Origin: JAOUEA01 sp963821925
GTDB lineage: Bacteria; Actinomycetota; UBA4738; HRBIN12
DNA length: 64,000 bases
Direction of reading: 5' to 3'
Assembly (NCBI GenBank): GCA_963821925.1
Contig: CAWGFO010000010.1
Location: forward strand, 124,001-188,000
The translations under genes and the position numbers were made by a program. The notes below the pieces were generated by a model. It searched no databases. It was not told the DNA's origin and saw nothing but the letters and a program-made list of their open reading frames with translations. Shown here one piece after another: positions 16,420 to 25,190 of the stretch (positions are counted from its first letter, which is position 1; the number at the start of each line of letters is the position of its first letter).

Positions 16420-17885
16420 CCGAGCTCTGCGACCGCACCGGGTCCGAGCTCTCCGCGGGGCTCGCCGCCGGCGAGTTCACCGCGGTCGAGCTCGCCGAGT
16501 CGTCGCTCGCCCGCGTCGAGGCGGTCGACGACCGGGTCGAGGCGTTCCTGACGAAGACGCCGCAGGTCGCGCTCGAGCGGGCCGCGGAGCTCGACACCTA
16601 CCTGTCGACCGGGGCCCCCAAGCCCGAGGTCGCCGGGATCCCGATCGCGCTGAAGGACGTCCTCACGACGAACGGGATCCGCACCACGTGCGGGTCGAAG
16701 ATCCTCGAGACGTACGTTCCGCCCTACGACTGCACCGCCTGGACGCGACTGTCCGGCGCGGGCTCGGTCCTGATCGGCAAGACGAACTGCGACGAGTTCG
16801 CGATGGGCTCATCGAACGAGAACTCGGCGTACGGCCCGGTGCACAACCCATGGGACCTCGACACGGTGCCGGGCGGATCGAGCGGTGGGAGCGCCGCCGC
16901 GGTGGCCGCCGGCGAGGTCGTCTGGGCGCTCGGCACCGACACCGGCGGCTCGGTCCGCCAGCCCGCCGCGCTCACCGGGGTCGTGGGCCTGAAGCCGACC
17001 TACGGGCGCATCAGCCGGTACGGGCTGATCGCGTTCGCCTCGTCGCTCGACACGGTCGGGACGTTCACGCGCAGCGTGCGCGATGCCGCGATCCTGCTCG
17101 GGGCCCTCGCCGGTCAGGATCACCGCGACGCCACGAGCGTGGCGGATGAGCCCGGGGACTACCTCGCGGGGCTCGATCGAGGCGTCGAGGGCCTCCGGGT
17201 CGGCGTGATCGCCGATGCGTTCGGCGAGGGCGTGCAGCCCGACGTGGCGGCCTCGGTCCGCGCCGCCATCGAGCGGCTCGCGGCGCTGGGGGCCTCGGTG
17301 ACCGAGGTCGACCTCCCGCACGCCGAGTACGCCCTCTCCGCCTACTACCTGATCGCGCCGTCGGAGGCGTCGTCGAACCTCGCGCGCTACGACGGGGTCC
17401 GCTACGGCCTCCGCGTGGACGGGGACGACTCGATCGCGATGATGTTCGCGACCCGCGGCGCCGGGTTCGGCCCCGAGGTGAAGCGCCGGATCATGCTGGG
17501 CACCTACGCCCTCTCGGCCGGGTACTACGAGGCCTACTACGGCCAGGCCCAGAAGGTTCGCACGCTGATCATCCAGGACTACGCGGCGGCGTTCGCCGGC
17601 GTCGACGTCCTCGTCTCGCCGACCTCGCCCACGACGGCGTTCCGGATCGGCGAGAAGGCCGACGACCCGATGGCGATGTACCTGAACGACATCTTCACGA
17701 TCCCCGCGAACCTCGCCGGCGTGCCGGCGATCAGCGTGCCGTGCGGGCTCGACGCGGGCGGGCTGCCGATCGGGCTGCAGCTCACCGCCCCCGCGCTCGA
17801 CGAGGCCACGCTGTTCCGCGCCGCCGCCGCGATCGAGTCCGACCTGGGCCTCGACCTGCGGCCGCCGCTCCTCGCGGGCGTCTAG
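16416..17885 (+). CDS. gatA: Asp/Glu-tRNA amidotransferase subunit A
   Basis: 489-residue amidase that releases ammonia from glutamine for conversion of Glu-tRNAGln (and Asp-tRNAAsn) to the amides. The Ser-cisSer-Lys triad is intact: K80 (IALKD), S155 (GGSSGGS) and S179 (DTGGSVRQPA). Normal length. The GTG start is fixed by the overlap with gatC. The stop shares a CTAG with the convergent EamA gene. gatB is not adjacent but 1.1 kb downstream, separated by that opposite-strand transporter. Confidence 0.95.
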   Translation: MTELCDRTGSELSAGLAAGEFTAVELAESSLARVEAVDDRVEAFLTKTPQVALERAAELDTYLSTGAPKPEVAGIPIALKDVLTTNGIRTTCGSKILETYVPPYDCTAWTRLSGAGSVLIGKTNCDEFAMGSSNENSAYGPVHNPWDLDTVPGGSSGGSAAAVAAGEVVWALGTDTGGSVRQPAALTGVVGLKPTYGRISRYGLIAFASSLDTVGTFTRSVRDAAILLGALAGQDHRDATSVADEPGDYLAGLDRGVEGLRVGVIADAFGEGVQPDVAASVRAAIERLAALGASVTEVDLPHAEYALSAYYLIAPSEASSNLARYDGVRYGLRVDGDDSIAMMFATRGAGFGPEVKRRIMLGTYALSAGYYEAYYGQAQKVRTLIIQDYAAAFAGVDVLVSPTSPTTAFRIGEKADDPMAMYLNDIFTIPANLAGVPAISVPCGLDAGGLPIGLQLTAPALDEATLFRAAAAIESDLGLDLRPPLLAGV

Positions 17886-18904
17886 CGCCCGTCTCGGGCG
17901 ACGTCCGGCTCGGCCGCCAGCCCGACGTCCGGCTCCGCGATCCCGGCCTCGACCGAGCCCTCGACCTCGTCGCCGGGCTTGCGGGCGGCGCCGCCCGCCG
18001 AGACGATCAGCGCGACGGACGCCAGCACGATCACGGCCGCGAGCAGGGTCCGGGCGGTGAGGGCCTCGTCGAGGACGAACCATCCAAGGGTGACCGCCAC
18101 GATCGGGTTCACGTACGCGTACGTCGACACGAGCGTCGTCCGGACGTTCCGCAGGAGCCAGAGGTAGCAGCTGAACCCCACGAACGACCCCGCGAGGATC
18201 AGCCACAGGAGTCCGAGCCAGGATGCCGTCGTGACCTGCGAGACCGAGAACCCGCTCAGCTCGCCCGCGAGGACCGCGACCGCGAGGATCACGCCGCCGC
18301 CGACCAGCTGCTGCATCCCGCTGCCCAGGAGCGGCCCTTTCGGGAGCGGGGCGGTCCGGGCGTACAGCGAACCGGCCGTCCAGCACAGGGTCGCGGCGAC
18401 CGCTACGAGCATGCCCCCGAGCGGCGCGTGCCCCGCCGACGCGTTCGTCCCGATCAGGACGGCCGCCCCGAGGAAGCCGCCCACGAGGCCCGTCACCACC
18501 TTCCACCCGAGCGGGGCGCTCCGGAAGACCACCCGATCGAAGAAGGCGAGCCACAGCGGGATCAGCGCGATGATCAGCGACACGATCCCGGTCGGCGTGC
18601 CCATGTTCTCCGAGACCGCCACGAGCGCGTTCCCGCCGAGCAGCAGGAACACCCCGACGATGCCGGCGGCCTTCCACTGGGAGCGGGTGGTGCGCTCGTG
18701 CGTGCGCACCGTGGTGAACGCGACCAGCACCGCCCCCGCGAACAGGAACCGGGTGGCGGCGCCCAGCAGGGTTGGGGCCGACTCGTTCACCTTCTCGATC
18801 CCGAGGTAGGTCGTGCCCCAGACGAAGTACAGGGCCCCGAGGACCGTCCAGACCGTCGCGGTCTTCGGCGCGGTCGTCGGTCCGCGGCTCCCCTCGTCCG
18901 TCAC
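17882..18904 (-). CDS. EamA/DMT-family transporter
   Basis: 340-residue membrane protein with ten predicted helices in two EamA repeats, the drug/metabolite exporter architecture. Key segments are ALYFVWGTTYLGIEKV near the N-terminus and TYAYVNPIVAVTLGW in the second repeat. The C-terminus is a hydrophilic acidic tail. GTG 18904 is preferred over an upstream start because a TACACT box is 7 bases away. The gene is inserted on the opposite strand between gatA and gatB. Substrate unknown; amino-acid or metabolite export is typical. Confidence 0.85.
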   Translation of the reverse strand: MTDEGSRGPTTAPKTATVWTVLGALYFVWGTTYLGIEKVNESAPTLLGAATRFLFAGAVLVAFTTVRTHERTTRSQWKAAGIVGVFLLLGGNALVAVSENMGTPTGIVSLIIALIPLWLAFFDRVVFRSAPLGWKVVTGLVGGFLGAAVLIGTNASAGHAPLGGMLVAVAATLCWTAGSLYARTAPLPKGPLLGSGMQQLVGGGVILAVAVLAGELSGFSVSQVTTASWLGLLWLILAGSFVGFSCYLWLLRNVRTTLVSTYAYVNPIVAVTLGWFVLDEALTARTLLAAVIVLASVALIVSAGGAARKPGDEVEGSVEAGIAEPDVGLAAEPDVARDGR

Positions 18905-18911
18905 GCCGGGC

Positions 18912-18999
18912 AGTGTACGGGCCGTGCCGTGCGCGAGGGTCCGTGCCATACGCGAGTAACGCTCGCTCCGGCGCCCGCGTGAAACCCGTCCGGTAGGCT
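18912..18999. promoter_or_regulatory. Divergent leaderless promoters (EamA transporter / gatB)
   Basis: The minus-strand TACACT (18917-18912) is 7 bases from GTG 18904. The plus-strand TAGGCT (18994-18999) is 8 bases from ATG 19008. Confidence 0.55.
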
Positions 19000-19007
19000 A
19001 GGGCGCC

Positions 19008-20462
19008 ATGGCCGAGTGGGAAGCCGTGATCGGGCTCGAGTGCCACGTCGAGCTCGACACCGAGACGAAGATGTTCTGCGGGTGCCGCGTCACGTTCGGC
19101 GCCGAGCCCAACACGAACGTGTGCCCCGTGTGCCTCGGTCACCCGGGATCGCTCCCGGTGCCGAACCGCGAGGCGATCCGCCGGATCATCAAGATCGGCC
19201 TGGCCCTCGACTGCGAGATCGCCCCGCACTCGCTCTTCCACCGGAAGAACTACTTCTACCCCGACATGCCGAAGAACTACCAGATCAGCCAGTACGACCT
19301 GCCGATCTGCGTGGGCGGCCACCTCGACGTCGAGCTGCCGGACGGCACCACCTCACGGATCGGGATCACGCGCGTGCACATGGAGGAGGACACCGGCAAG
19401 ACCACGCACGGGAGCGCCTCCGGCCGGATCCACGACGCCGACTCGGCGCTGATCGACTTCAACCGGGCCGGCACGCCGCTCGTCGAGTGCGTGAGCGAGC
19501 CCGACATCCGCTCGCCCGAGGAGGCCGGCGCCTACCTCCGTGAGCTGCGCGCGACGCTCGAGTCGCTCGACGTCAGCGACGTCCGCATGGAGGAGGGTTC
19601 GCTCCGGTGCGACGCGAACGTCTCGATGCGGCCCGCCGGCACCGAGGCCTTCGGCACGAAGGTCGAGATCAAGAACATGAACTCGATCCGCTCGCTCGAG
19701 CGTGCCCTCACGTACGAGATCGAGCGTCAGACGAAGGCCCTGGAGAACGGCGAGGCGATCGTCCAGGAGACCCGCCACTGGAACGAGGACGCCGGCGCCA
19801 CGGCGTCGATGCGCTCCAAGGAAGAGGCGTTCGACTACCGGTACTTCACCGAGCCCGACATCCCGCCGCTCGAGCCCTCGGCCGCGTGGATCGACGAGAT
19901 CCGCGCCGAGCTGCCCGAGCTGCCGGCGGCCCGCCGGGCGCGGTACGAGGCCGAGTTGAGCGTGCGGCCCGAGGTCGCGCGGGTGCTGGTCGCCGACCGG
20001 GGCTCCTCCGAGCTGTTCGAGGAGACGGTGGCCCTGGGCGCGCCGGCGGACAAGGCCGCGAACTGGGTCACGCAGGACGTCGCGGGCCTCGTGAACAAGC
20101 GCGGCGGGGACATCGCCGGTTCGAAGATCACGGCCCGGCACCTCGCCGACCTGATCGGACTCCTGGAGGCCGACACGATCAGCGGTCAGGGCGCGAAGCA
20201 GGCGCTCGAGGAGGTGGCCGACACCGGCGACGAGATCGCCGTCATCGTCGAGCGCCGCGGGCTCACGCAGGTTTCGGACACCGGGGCGCTCGGCGCGATC
20301 GCCGACGAGGTGATCGCCGAGAACGAGGACGCCGTCGCACAGTTCAAGAGCGGCAAGGAAGGCGTGATCGGCTTCCTCGTCGGCCAGGTGATGAAGAAGT
20401 CGAAGGGATCGGCCAACCCGAAGCTCGCGCAGGAACTCCTCCGCGAGCGCCTGTCGGGCTGA
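19008..20462 (+). CDS. gatB: Asp/Glu-tRNA amidotransferase subunit B
   Basis: 484-residue kinase/tRNA-binding subunit that activates the misacylated tRNA with ATP. Visible are EAVIGLECHVEL at the start, the Cys-rich zinc segment (CGCRVTF and CPVCLGHPGSLP), NRAGTPLVE, the kinase motif VEIKNMNS and the C-terminal YqeY-like tail domain (about 335-484). Full length. It has its own leaderless promoter, so it is transcribed separately from gatCA. Confidence 0.95.
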   Translation: MAEWEAVIGLECHVELDTETKMFCGCRVTFGAEPNTNVCPVCLGHPGSLPVPNREAIRRIIKIGLALDCEIAPHSLFHRKNYFYPDMPKNYQISQYDLPICVGGHLDVELPDGTTSRIGITRVHMEEDTGKTTHGSASGRIHDADSALIDFNRAGTPLVECVSEPDIRSPEEAGAYLRELRATLESLDVSDVRMEEGSLRCDANVSMRPAGTEAFGTKVEIKNMNSIRSLERALTYEIERQTKALENGEAIVQETRHWNEDAGATASMRSKEEAFDYRYFTEPDIPPLEPSAAWIDEIRAELPELPAARRARYEAELSVRPEVARVLVADRGSSELFEETVALGAPADKAANWVTQDVAGLVNKRGGDIAGSKITARHLADLIGLLEADTISGQGAKQALEEVADTGDEIAVIVERRGLTQVSDTGALGAIADEVIAENEDAVAQFKSGKEGVIGFLVGQVMKKSKGSANPKLAQELLRERLSG

Positions 20463-20472
20463 GGCGCGGCGC

Positions 20473-21753
20473 GTGCGCGCGTCGACGCCGGGCACCCCGA
20501 ACCGCGCCTCGTTCTGGCACCTCCTGCTCGTCGGGCTGGGTCGCGCGGCCCATGGCGCGGTCTTCCCGCTCCAGCGGATGTGGCGCTCGTCCGATCCGCT
20601 CGACACCTACGGCCTGTGCCACATGACCTCGGTCGCGGGCGACGCGCTCCTCGCGGTCGCGCTCGCCGACTCCCTCTTCTTCTCGATCCCGGTCGGGGAG
20701 GCGAAGCTCACGGTGGCGGCGTACCTCGCGCTGACGATGCTGCCCCTCGCCCTCGCGGGTCCGCTCCTCGTGCCGCTGCTCGACCGCGCCGGTCCTCGCC
20801 GCGCGATCTCGTTCGGCGCCGCGGCCGGTCGATCCGCGGTCGCGATCTACGCGGCCCCGAGGTTCGGCACCGACCTGCTGTTCGTGGCTGCGTTGCTCAT
20901 CCTCGTGCTCTCGAAGGTCCACGCGATCACGAAGAACGGCCTGACGACCGCCTACGCGTCGAGCCAGGACGGTCTGATGCGCGCGAACGCCCGGCTCGGG
21001 CGCATCGCGGTGGCCGGGGCGGTGGTGGCGGCGCCCTTCGGGTACGTGTTCCTGAAGCTCTGGGGGGCCGCCGGCCCGATCTACCTCGCGGCCGCGATGT
21101 ACGCGCTCTCGGCGCTGCTGAACCTGCGGCTGCCGCACCCGCGCACCGCGGGCGTCCCGCGCGAGGTCGGGCCTCGCGGTCGGATCCCGGAGCTCGCCCT
21201 GCCGGCGGTCGGCGCGGTCGGCCTTCGGGCGGCGAGCGGGTTCCTGCTGTTCCTGCTCGCGTTCTCGCTCCGGGAGGGGAACGCCCCGACGTACTGGTTC
21301 GCCGTGCTCGCGGCGGGGAGCATCGTGGGCGGGTTCCTCGCGGACATGGTCGCGCCGCGCGTGCCGACCCTCACGCGCGAGGAGGCCGTGGTGATCGCGT
21401 GCGTGAGCGCCTCGTGCGTGGGCGCCGTGCTCGCGTTCGAGCTGTTCGGGCTGCCGCTGCTCACGGTGTTCACCGTGCTCGCCGGGGCCGCGACGGAGTT
21501 CGGACGGCTCGCGTTCCAGGCGCTGATGCAGCGGCACGCGCCGCCGGGCGCGCAGGGCCGCGTGTTCGTCCGGTACGAGGTGTCCTTCCAGCTCGCCTGG
21601 GTGGCGGGGGCCTTCATCCCGGCGCTGCTGCCGATCGACTTCCGGGTCGGGATCTTGATCCTCGCCGGGTTCTACGGGGTGCTGGCGGGGGTCTCGGTCT
21701 GGCGCGGCCATCAGCGTCGGACCCACGTCCCCCGGCCACCCGGCCCGGCGTAA
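20473..21753 (+). CDS. MFS-type transporter
   Basis: 426-residue membrane protein with about twelve hydrophobic helices arranged as an MFS permease, with LDRAGPRRAIS in the first cytoplasmic loop in place of the classical motif. The N-terminal 35 residues are hydrophilic. It begins at GTG 20473, 10 bases after gatB, so co-transcription is likely. There is no signature for the substrate. The TAA stop lies inside a TAAGCT that may serve the next gene. Confidence 0.72.
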   Translation: MRASTPGTPNRASFWHLLLVGLGRAAHGAVFPLQRMWRSSDPLDTYGLCHMTSVAGDALLAVALADSLFFSIPVGEAKLTVAAYLALTMLPLALAGPLLVPLLDRAGPRRAISFGAAAGRSAVAIYAAPRFGTDLLFVAALLILVLSKVHAITKNGLTTAYASSQDGLMRANARLGRIAVAGAVVAAPFGYVFLKLWGAAGPIYLAAAMYALSALLNLRLPHPRTAGVPREVGPRGRIPELALPAVGAVGLRAASGFLLFLLAFSLREGNAPTYWFAVLAAGSIVGGFLADMVAPRVPTLTREEAVVIACVSASCVGAVLAFELFGLPLLTVFTVLAGAATEFGRLAFQALMQRHAPPGAQGRVFVRYEVSFQLAWVAGAFIPALLPIDFRVGILILAGFYGVLAGVSVWRGHQRRTHVPRPPGPA

Positions 21754-21808
21754 GCTTCCGACCGAGGCGCGTGTTGCGCGCGCGATGCGTCCCGCGAGGA
21801 GGGGTCCA

Positions 21809-22120
21809 GTGGCGGAGTTCGTGACCGTCGGACGGTCCGACGAGGTGCCCGAAGGAGAGGCGACGGCCTTCGCCGTCGACGACCGTGAGATCGCGGTCGC
21901 GCGCGTCGACGGTGCGCTGTTCGCGTTCGACGACATCTGTAGCCATCGCCGCTGCAACCTCGCGCTCGGCGGTGAGATCGAGGGCACCACGATCACGTGC
22001 GAGTGCCACGGCAGCGTGTTCGACATGGTCACCGGCGCGCCGGAGAACCCGCCCGCCACCGCGCCGATCGCGGTCTTCGGGGTCCGCGAGGCCGACGGCC
22101 GGATCCAGATCGAGGTCTGA
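21809..22120 (+). CDS. Rieske [2Fe-2S] ferredoxin
   Basis: 103-residue soluble electron carrier. The cluster ligands are the C-x-H of CSHRRC and the C-x2-H of CECHGSVFD, spaced as in BphA3-type Rieske ferredoxins. GTG 21809 is chosen over ATG 21785 because GAGGAGGGG stands just before it. The adjacent FAD reductase, 7 bases downstream, would reduce it; together they could feed oxygenases such as a ring-hydroxylating dioxygenase. Confidence 0.88.
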   Translation: MAEFVTVGRSDEVPEGEATAFAVDDREIAVARVDGALFAFDDICSHRRCNLALGGEIEGTTITCECHGSVFDMVTGAPENPPATAPIAVFGVREADGRIQIEV

Positions 22121-22127
22121 GCGACCG

Positions 22128-23363
22128 GTGACCGCGCCCGAGACGATCGTCGTCGTCGGGGCGTCGCTGGCGGGGGCGACCGCGGCCGCCACGCTCCGCG
22201 ATCAGGGGTTCGACGGCTCGGTCCAGCTGCTCGGCGCCGAGACGCTGCCGCCGTACGAGCGCCCGGGGCTCTCGAAGGAGGTCCTGCGCGGGGAGCAACC
22301 GATCGAGGAGCACCTCGTGCGCCCGCCCGAGTGGTACGCGGACCACGAGATCGAGCTCCGTACCGGTACGCGCGCCGTGCAGCTCCTCGCGAGCGCCCGC
22401 GAGGTCGTCCTCGCCGGCGGCGAGCGCCTGGCCTTCGACCGGTTGTTCGTGGCGACCGGCTGCCGCAACCGCACGCTCCCGGTGCCGGGGTCCTCGCTGC
22501 CGGGGATCTACGAGCTGCGCACCGCCGACCATGCGGCCGCGATCCACGAGGCGGCCGCCGGAGGCGCCCGCGTGGTGTGCGTCGGCATGGGGTTCATCGG
22601 CGCCGAGGTCGCCGCGTCCCTGCGAACCCTCGGCTGCGACGTAACGGTCGTGGAGGTCTTCGAGACCACCCTGTATCGGATCCTGGGCCCCGACATCGGG
22701 CGGGTGCTCGAGGGGATCCACCGCGATCACGGGGTGGCGATGGTGTTCAACGACACGGTGGCGAGCGTCGAGGGCGACGGCCGGGTCGAGGCCGTCGTCA
22801 CGAGCGCGGGTCGCCGGATCGAGTGCGACCTGGTGGTGGTCGGGATCGGCACGGAGCCGTCGGTGGAGCTGATGGCGGGCACGGGGCTGGACCAGGGGAG
22901 CGGGATCCCCGTCGGGCCGACGCTCGAGACGGGGGTCCCCGGGGTGTTCGCGATCGGCGACGTCGCGAACCACGACCACCCCGTGTTCGGGCCCGTGCGG
23001 GTGGAGCACTACGACAACGCGGTGAAGATGGGGGTCGCCGCCGCCCGCAACGCGCTGGGCGCCGGCGAGGTCTTCGACGACCCCCACTGGTTCTGGTCCG
23101 ACCAGTACGACCACCAGATCCAGATGGCGGGGTTCGCGCCGACGTGGGACCGGATGGTGGTGCGCGGGTCCCTCGAGGACCGTTCGTTCTGCGCGTTCCT
23201 GCTCGATCGCGATGGGGTCGTCCGCGGGACGGTGAGCCTGGACCACCCGCGCGACGTCCGGCGGTCCTTCGGCCTGATCTCGGCCCAGGCCGCGCCCGAC
23301 CCGGCGGCGCTGGCCGATCCCGAGGTCGACCTGCGGACGCTCGTCCCGGCGGGGGAGGGCTGA
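22128..23363 (+). CDS. FAD-dependent ferredoxin reductase
   Basis: 411-residue NAD(P)H-ferredoxin reductase of the BphA4/putidaredoxin-reductase type. FAD-binding VVVGASLAGATAAATLR is at 7-23 and the second Rossmann motif VGMGFIGAEVA near 155. The FAD C-terminal motif GVFAIGDVAN and a reductase C-terminal domain (FDDPHWFWSDQYDHQIQMAG) follow. The pairing with the Rieske ferredoxin defines a two-component electron chain; its terminal oxygenase is not next to it. Confidence 0.9.
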   Translation: MTAPETIVVVGASLAGATAAATLRDQGFDGSVQLLGAETLPPYERPGLSKEVLRGEQPIEEHLVRPPEWYADHEIELRTGTRAVQLLASAREVVLAGGERLAFDRLFVATGCRNRTLPVPGSSLPGIYELRTADHAAAIHEAAAGGARVVCVGMGFIGAEVAASLRTLGCDVTVVEVFETTLYRILGPDIGRVLEGIHRDHGVAMVFNDTVASVEGDGRVEAVVTSAGRRIECDLVVVGIGTEPSVELMAGTGLDQGSGIPVGPTLETGVPGVFAIGDVANHDHPVFGPVRVEHYDNAVKMGVAAARNALGAGEVFDDPHWFWSDQYDHQIQMAGFAPTWDRMVVRGSLEDRSFCAFLLDRDGVVRGTVSLDHPRDVRRSFGLISAQAAPDPAALADPEVDLRTLVPAGEG

Positions 23364-23366
23364 GCG

Positions 23367-23600
23367 GTGCACGTCAGCCCGGTGATCGGTCACCCCACCT
23401 GAGACCTCGACCTGCAACGCCGCATCCGTGAGACGCGGCGGGACCGGATGGCCAAGGCCCTCCGGGCGGGGAAGGGCCACCGCTCCGTGCTGGACCGCGT
23501 GCTGCGGCGCGAGCCGGGGGAGCGCCCCCTGCCCGTCGACCTCGACGGCGAGGCGTTCGTCGACCGCGGGGACGACGTCTGGAAGTCGTTGCGGTTCTAG
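23367..23600 (+). pseudogene. Small ORF interrupted by an in-frame TGA
   Basis: A GTG at 23367, three bases after the reductase stop, opens a frame that meets TGA at 23400-23402 and then continues 66 codons to TAG 23598-23600. The distal part can restart at ATG 23448 to give a 50-residue basic protein ending in DDVWKSLRF. Codon use is like its neighbours, so it was or is coding. No recognised family. It may be a decayed gene, a short ORF starting at 23448, or a sequencing error. Confidence 0.4.
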
Positions 23601-23615
23601 TCCGTAACGGACTAG
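23597..23615. repeat. 19-bp palindrome, copy 1
   Basis: Perfect inverted repeat CTAGTCCGT-A-ACGGACTAG. It contains the TAG stop of the small plus-strand ORF at one end and the TAG stop of the minus-strand ABC ATPase gene at the other. A 17/19 match occurs at 57991-58009 on the promoter of a TetR-like remnant. It may be an operator or a short bidirectional terminator. Confidence 0.6.
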
Positions 23616-24331
23616 TCGGTCGTCAGGCGCTCGGCCATCTCGTCGGGCGTCCCCTGGGCCTCGATCACCCCGTCGCGGAAGAGCACCACGCGGTTCGCGT
23701 ACCGGAGCGCCTCGGGGTTGTGCGTGGCGGCCAGCACCGCTCCGCCGCGCCGGATCACGTCCCAGAGCGCCTCGAGGATCAGGTCGGCGTTCTCGGTGTC
23801 GACCTCGGCGATCGGCTCGTCGGCCAGCACGACCTCGGGATCGGTGATCAGCGCGCGCGCCACCGCCACGCGCTGTTGCTGCCCCGCGCTCAACTCGTAC
23901 GTGCGGTTGTCGAGCCGGTCGGCCAGGCCCAGGCGCTCGAGCCACGCGGCCGCCCGGTCCCGGGCGTCGCCGAGCGCCACCCCGGCCACCCGCAGCGGGA
24001 GCTCCACGTTCTCGACGGCGGAGAGCGTCGGCAGCAGCCCGAACGACTGGAAGACGACCCCCATACGGGAGCGGCGGAGCTCCTTGCGGTCCTCACGGGA
24101 CATCGCGGCGACCGGTGCGTCGCGCCAGCGGACCTCGCCCTCGTCGGGCGCGTCGAGGCCGCTCAGCACCCCGATGAACGTGGTCTTGCCCGAGCCGCTC
24201 GGGCCCATCAGCGCCACGAAGTCGCGCTCGGCGAGCGAGAGCGACGCCCCGCGGACCGCGAGGACGCCCTGCGCGCCCGTGTAGGAACGCACGACGTCGG
24301 TGGCCGCGAGCAGCGTCGCGCGCTCAGGCAT
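23612..24331 (-). CDS. ABC transporter ATP-binding protein (MacB/LolD-type)
   Basis: 239-residue ATPase, third gene of the exporter operon. Walker A GPSGSGKTT is at about 42-50. The signature is altered to LSAGQQQR (Ala for Gly), Walker B is VVLADEPIAEVD, and the H-loop is AATHN rather than TxHD. ATP binding is expected, but with the degenerate H-loop this subunit may be the less active partner. The ATG at 24331 overlaps the preceding gene by 8 bases. It would pair with the FtsX-type permease. Confidence 0.87.
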   Translation of the reverse strand: MPERATLLAATDVVRSYTGAQGVLAVRGASLSLAERDFVALMGPSGSGKTTFIGVLSGLDAPDEGEVRWRDAPVAAMSREDRKELRRSRMGVVFQSFGLLPTLSAVENVELPLRVAGVALGDARDRAAAWLERLGLADRLDNRTYELSAGQQQRVAVARALITDPEVVLADEPIAEVDTENADLILEALWDVIRRGGAVLAATHNPEALRYANRVVLFRDGVIEAQGTPDEMAERLTTD

Positions 24332-25190
24332 GGCCGGTCTCGCTCCTGCGGCGCAGCCGCACCTCGTCGGCGGCCACCTCGGCCTCCAGCTCGCCGTCGC
24401 CGAGCGCGGCCACCGCCTCGTCGGGCAGGCGCACCCGCCCGTCCTCACCGATCGGCGCGACGGGCGCGCCCTCGTGCAGCACGCGCCCGTCGCGGACGCG
24501 GATCCGGCGGTCCGCGGCGTGCGCGGCCATGAGGTCGTGCGTCACCATCACGATCGTCACGCCGAACTCCCGGTTCACGGCCCGGAACGCGTCGAGGACC
24601 GTGGCCGCGCTCGCCGAATCGAGCTCGGCGGTGGGCTCGTCGGCGAGCAGGATCCGTGGGGTGTTCGCCAGGGCCACCGCGATCGCGGCCCGTTGCTGTT
24701 CGCCGCCGCTCAGCATCCCGGGCTTGTGGTGGCGGCGGTCGCCGAGCCCGACGAGGCCGAGCAGTTCGTCGGCGTTGCGCTGCCGCGCCTGCTCGACGCT
24801 CCGGTGGATCGTGCCCGGCAGGCGCACGTTCTCGCGCACGCTCAGGTAGGGGACGAGGTTGCGGGCCGTGCCCTGCCAGACGAACCCGACCCGCTCCGCC
24901 CGGTACCGGGTGAGCTCGTCGTCCGAGAGCAGCCCAAGGTCCTGTCCGTCGACCTCCACCGCCCCCGCCGACGCGCGGTCGAGTCCCCCGATGAGGTTCA
25001 AGATCGTGGACTTGCCCGATCCGCTGGGGCCGACCACCGCCAGGAACTCGCCCTGGGCGATGTCGACGTCCACGCCGCCGAGCGCGACGACGCCCGTCTC
25101 GGCGATCCGGTAGACCTTGTACACGTGCCGGAACCGGATCAGGGCGTCGACGCCCGCCGGGGCGAAGAAGTCCGAGCTCACCATCGTCAT
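24324..25190 (-). CDS. ABC transporter ATP-binding protein (MacB/LolD-type)
   Basis: 288-residue ATPase, second gene of the operon. Canonical motifs: Walker A GPSGSGKST near 53-61, Q-loop GFVWQGT, signature LSGGEQQR, Walker B ILLADEPTAELD, H-loop VTHD. An extra C-terminal stretch (about 50 residues, DGRVRLPDEAVAALGDGELE) is acidic and may be regulatory. The ATG overlaps the permease stop (ATGA). Together with the next ATPase it would give a heteromeric nucleotide-binding pair. Confidence 0.9.
   Translation of the reverse strand: MTMVSSDFFAPAGVDALIRFRHVYKVYRIAETGVVALGGVDVDIAQGEFLAVVGPSGSGKSTILNLIGGLDRASAGAVEVDGQDLGLLSDDELTRYRAERVGFVWQGTARNLVPYLSVRENVRLPGTIHRSVEQARQRNADELLGLVGLGDRRHHKPGMLSGGEQQRAAIAVALANTPRILLADEPTAELDSASAATVLDAFRAVNREFGVTIVMVTHDLMAAHAADRRIRVRDGRVLHEGAPVAPIGEDGRVRLPDEAVAALGDGELEAEVAADEVRLRRRSETGHA

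Noticed and set aside
21763..21808. ATG 21785 as start of the Rieske ferredoxin
   Set aside because: The added residues are not part of the fold and the strong GAGGAGGGG site is positioned for GTG 21809.
23367..23600. Selenocysteine reading of the in-frame TGA
   Set aside because: No selenoprotein family resemblance, no convincing SECIS-like hairpin noticed after the TGA, and no selenium-insertion genes in the window.
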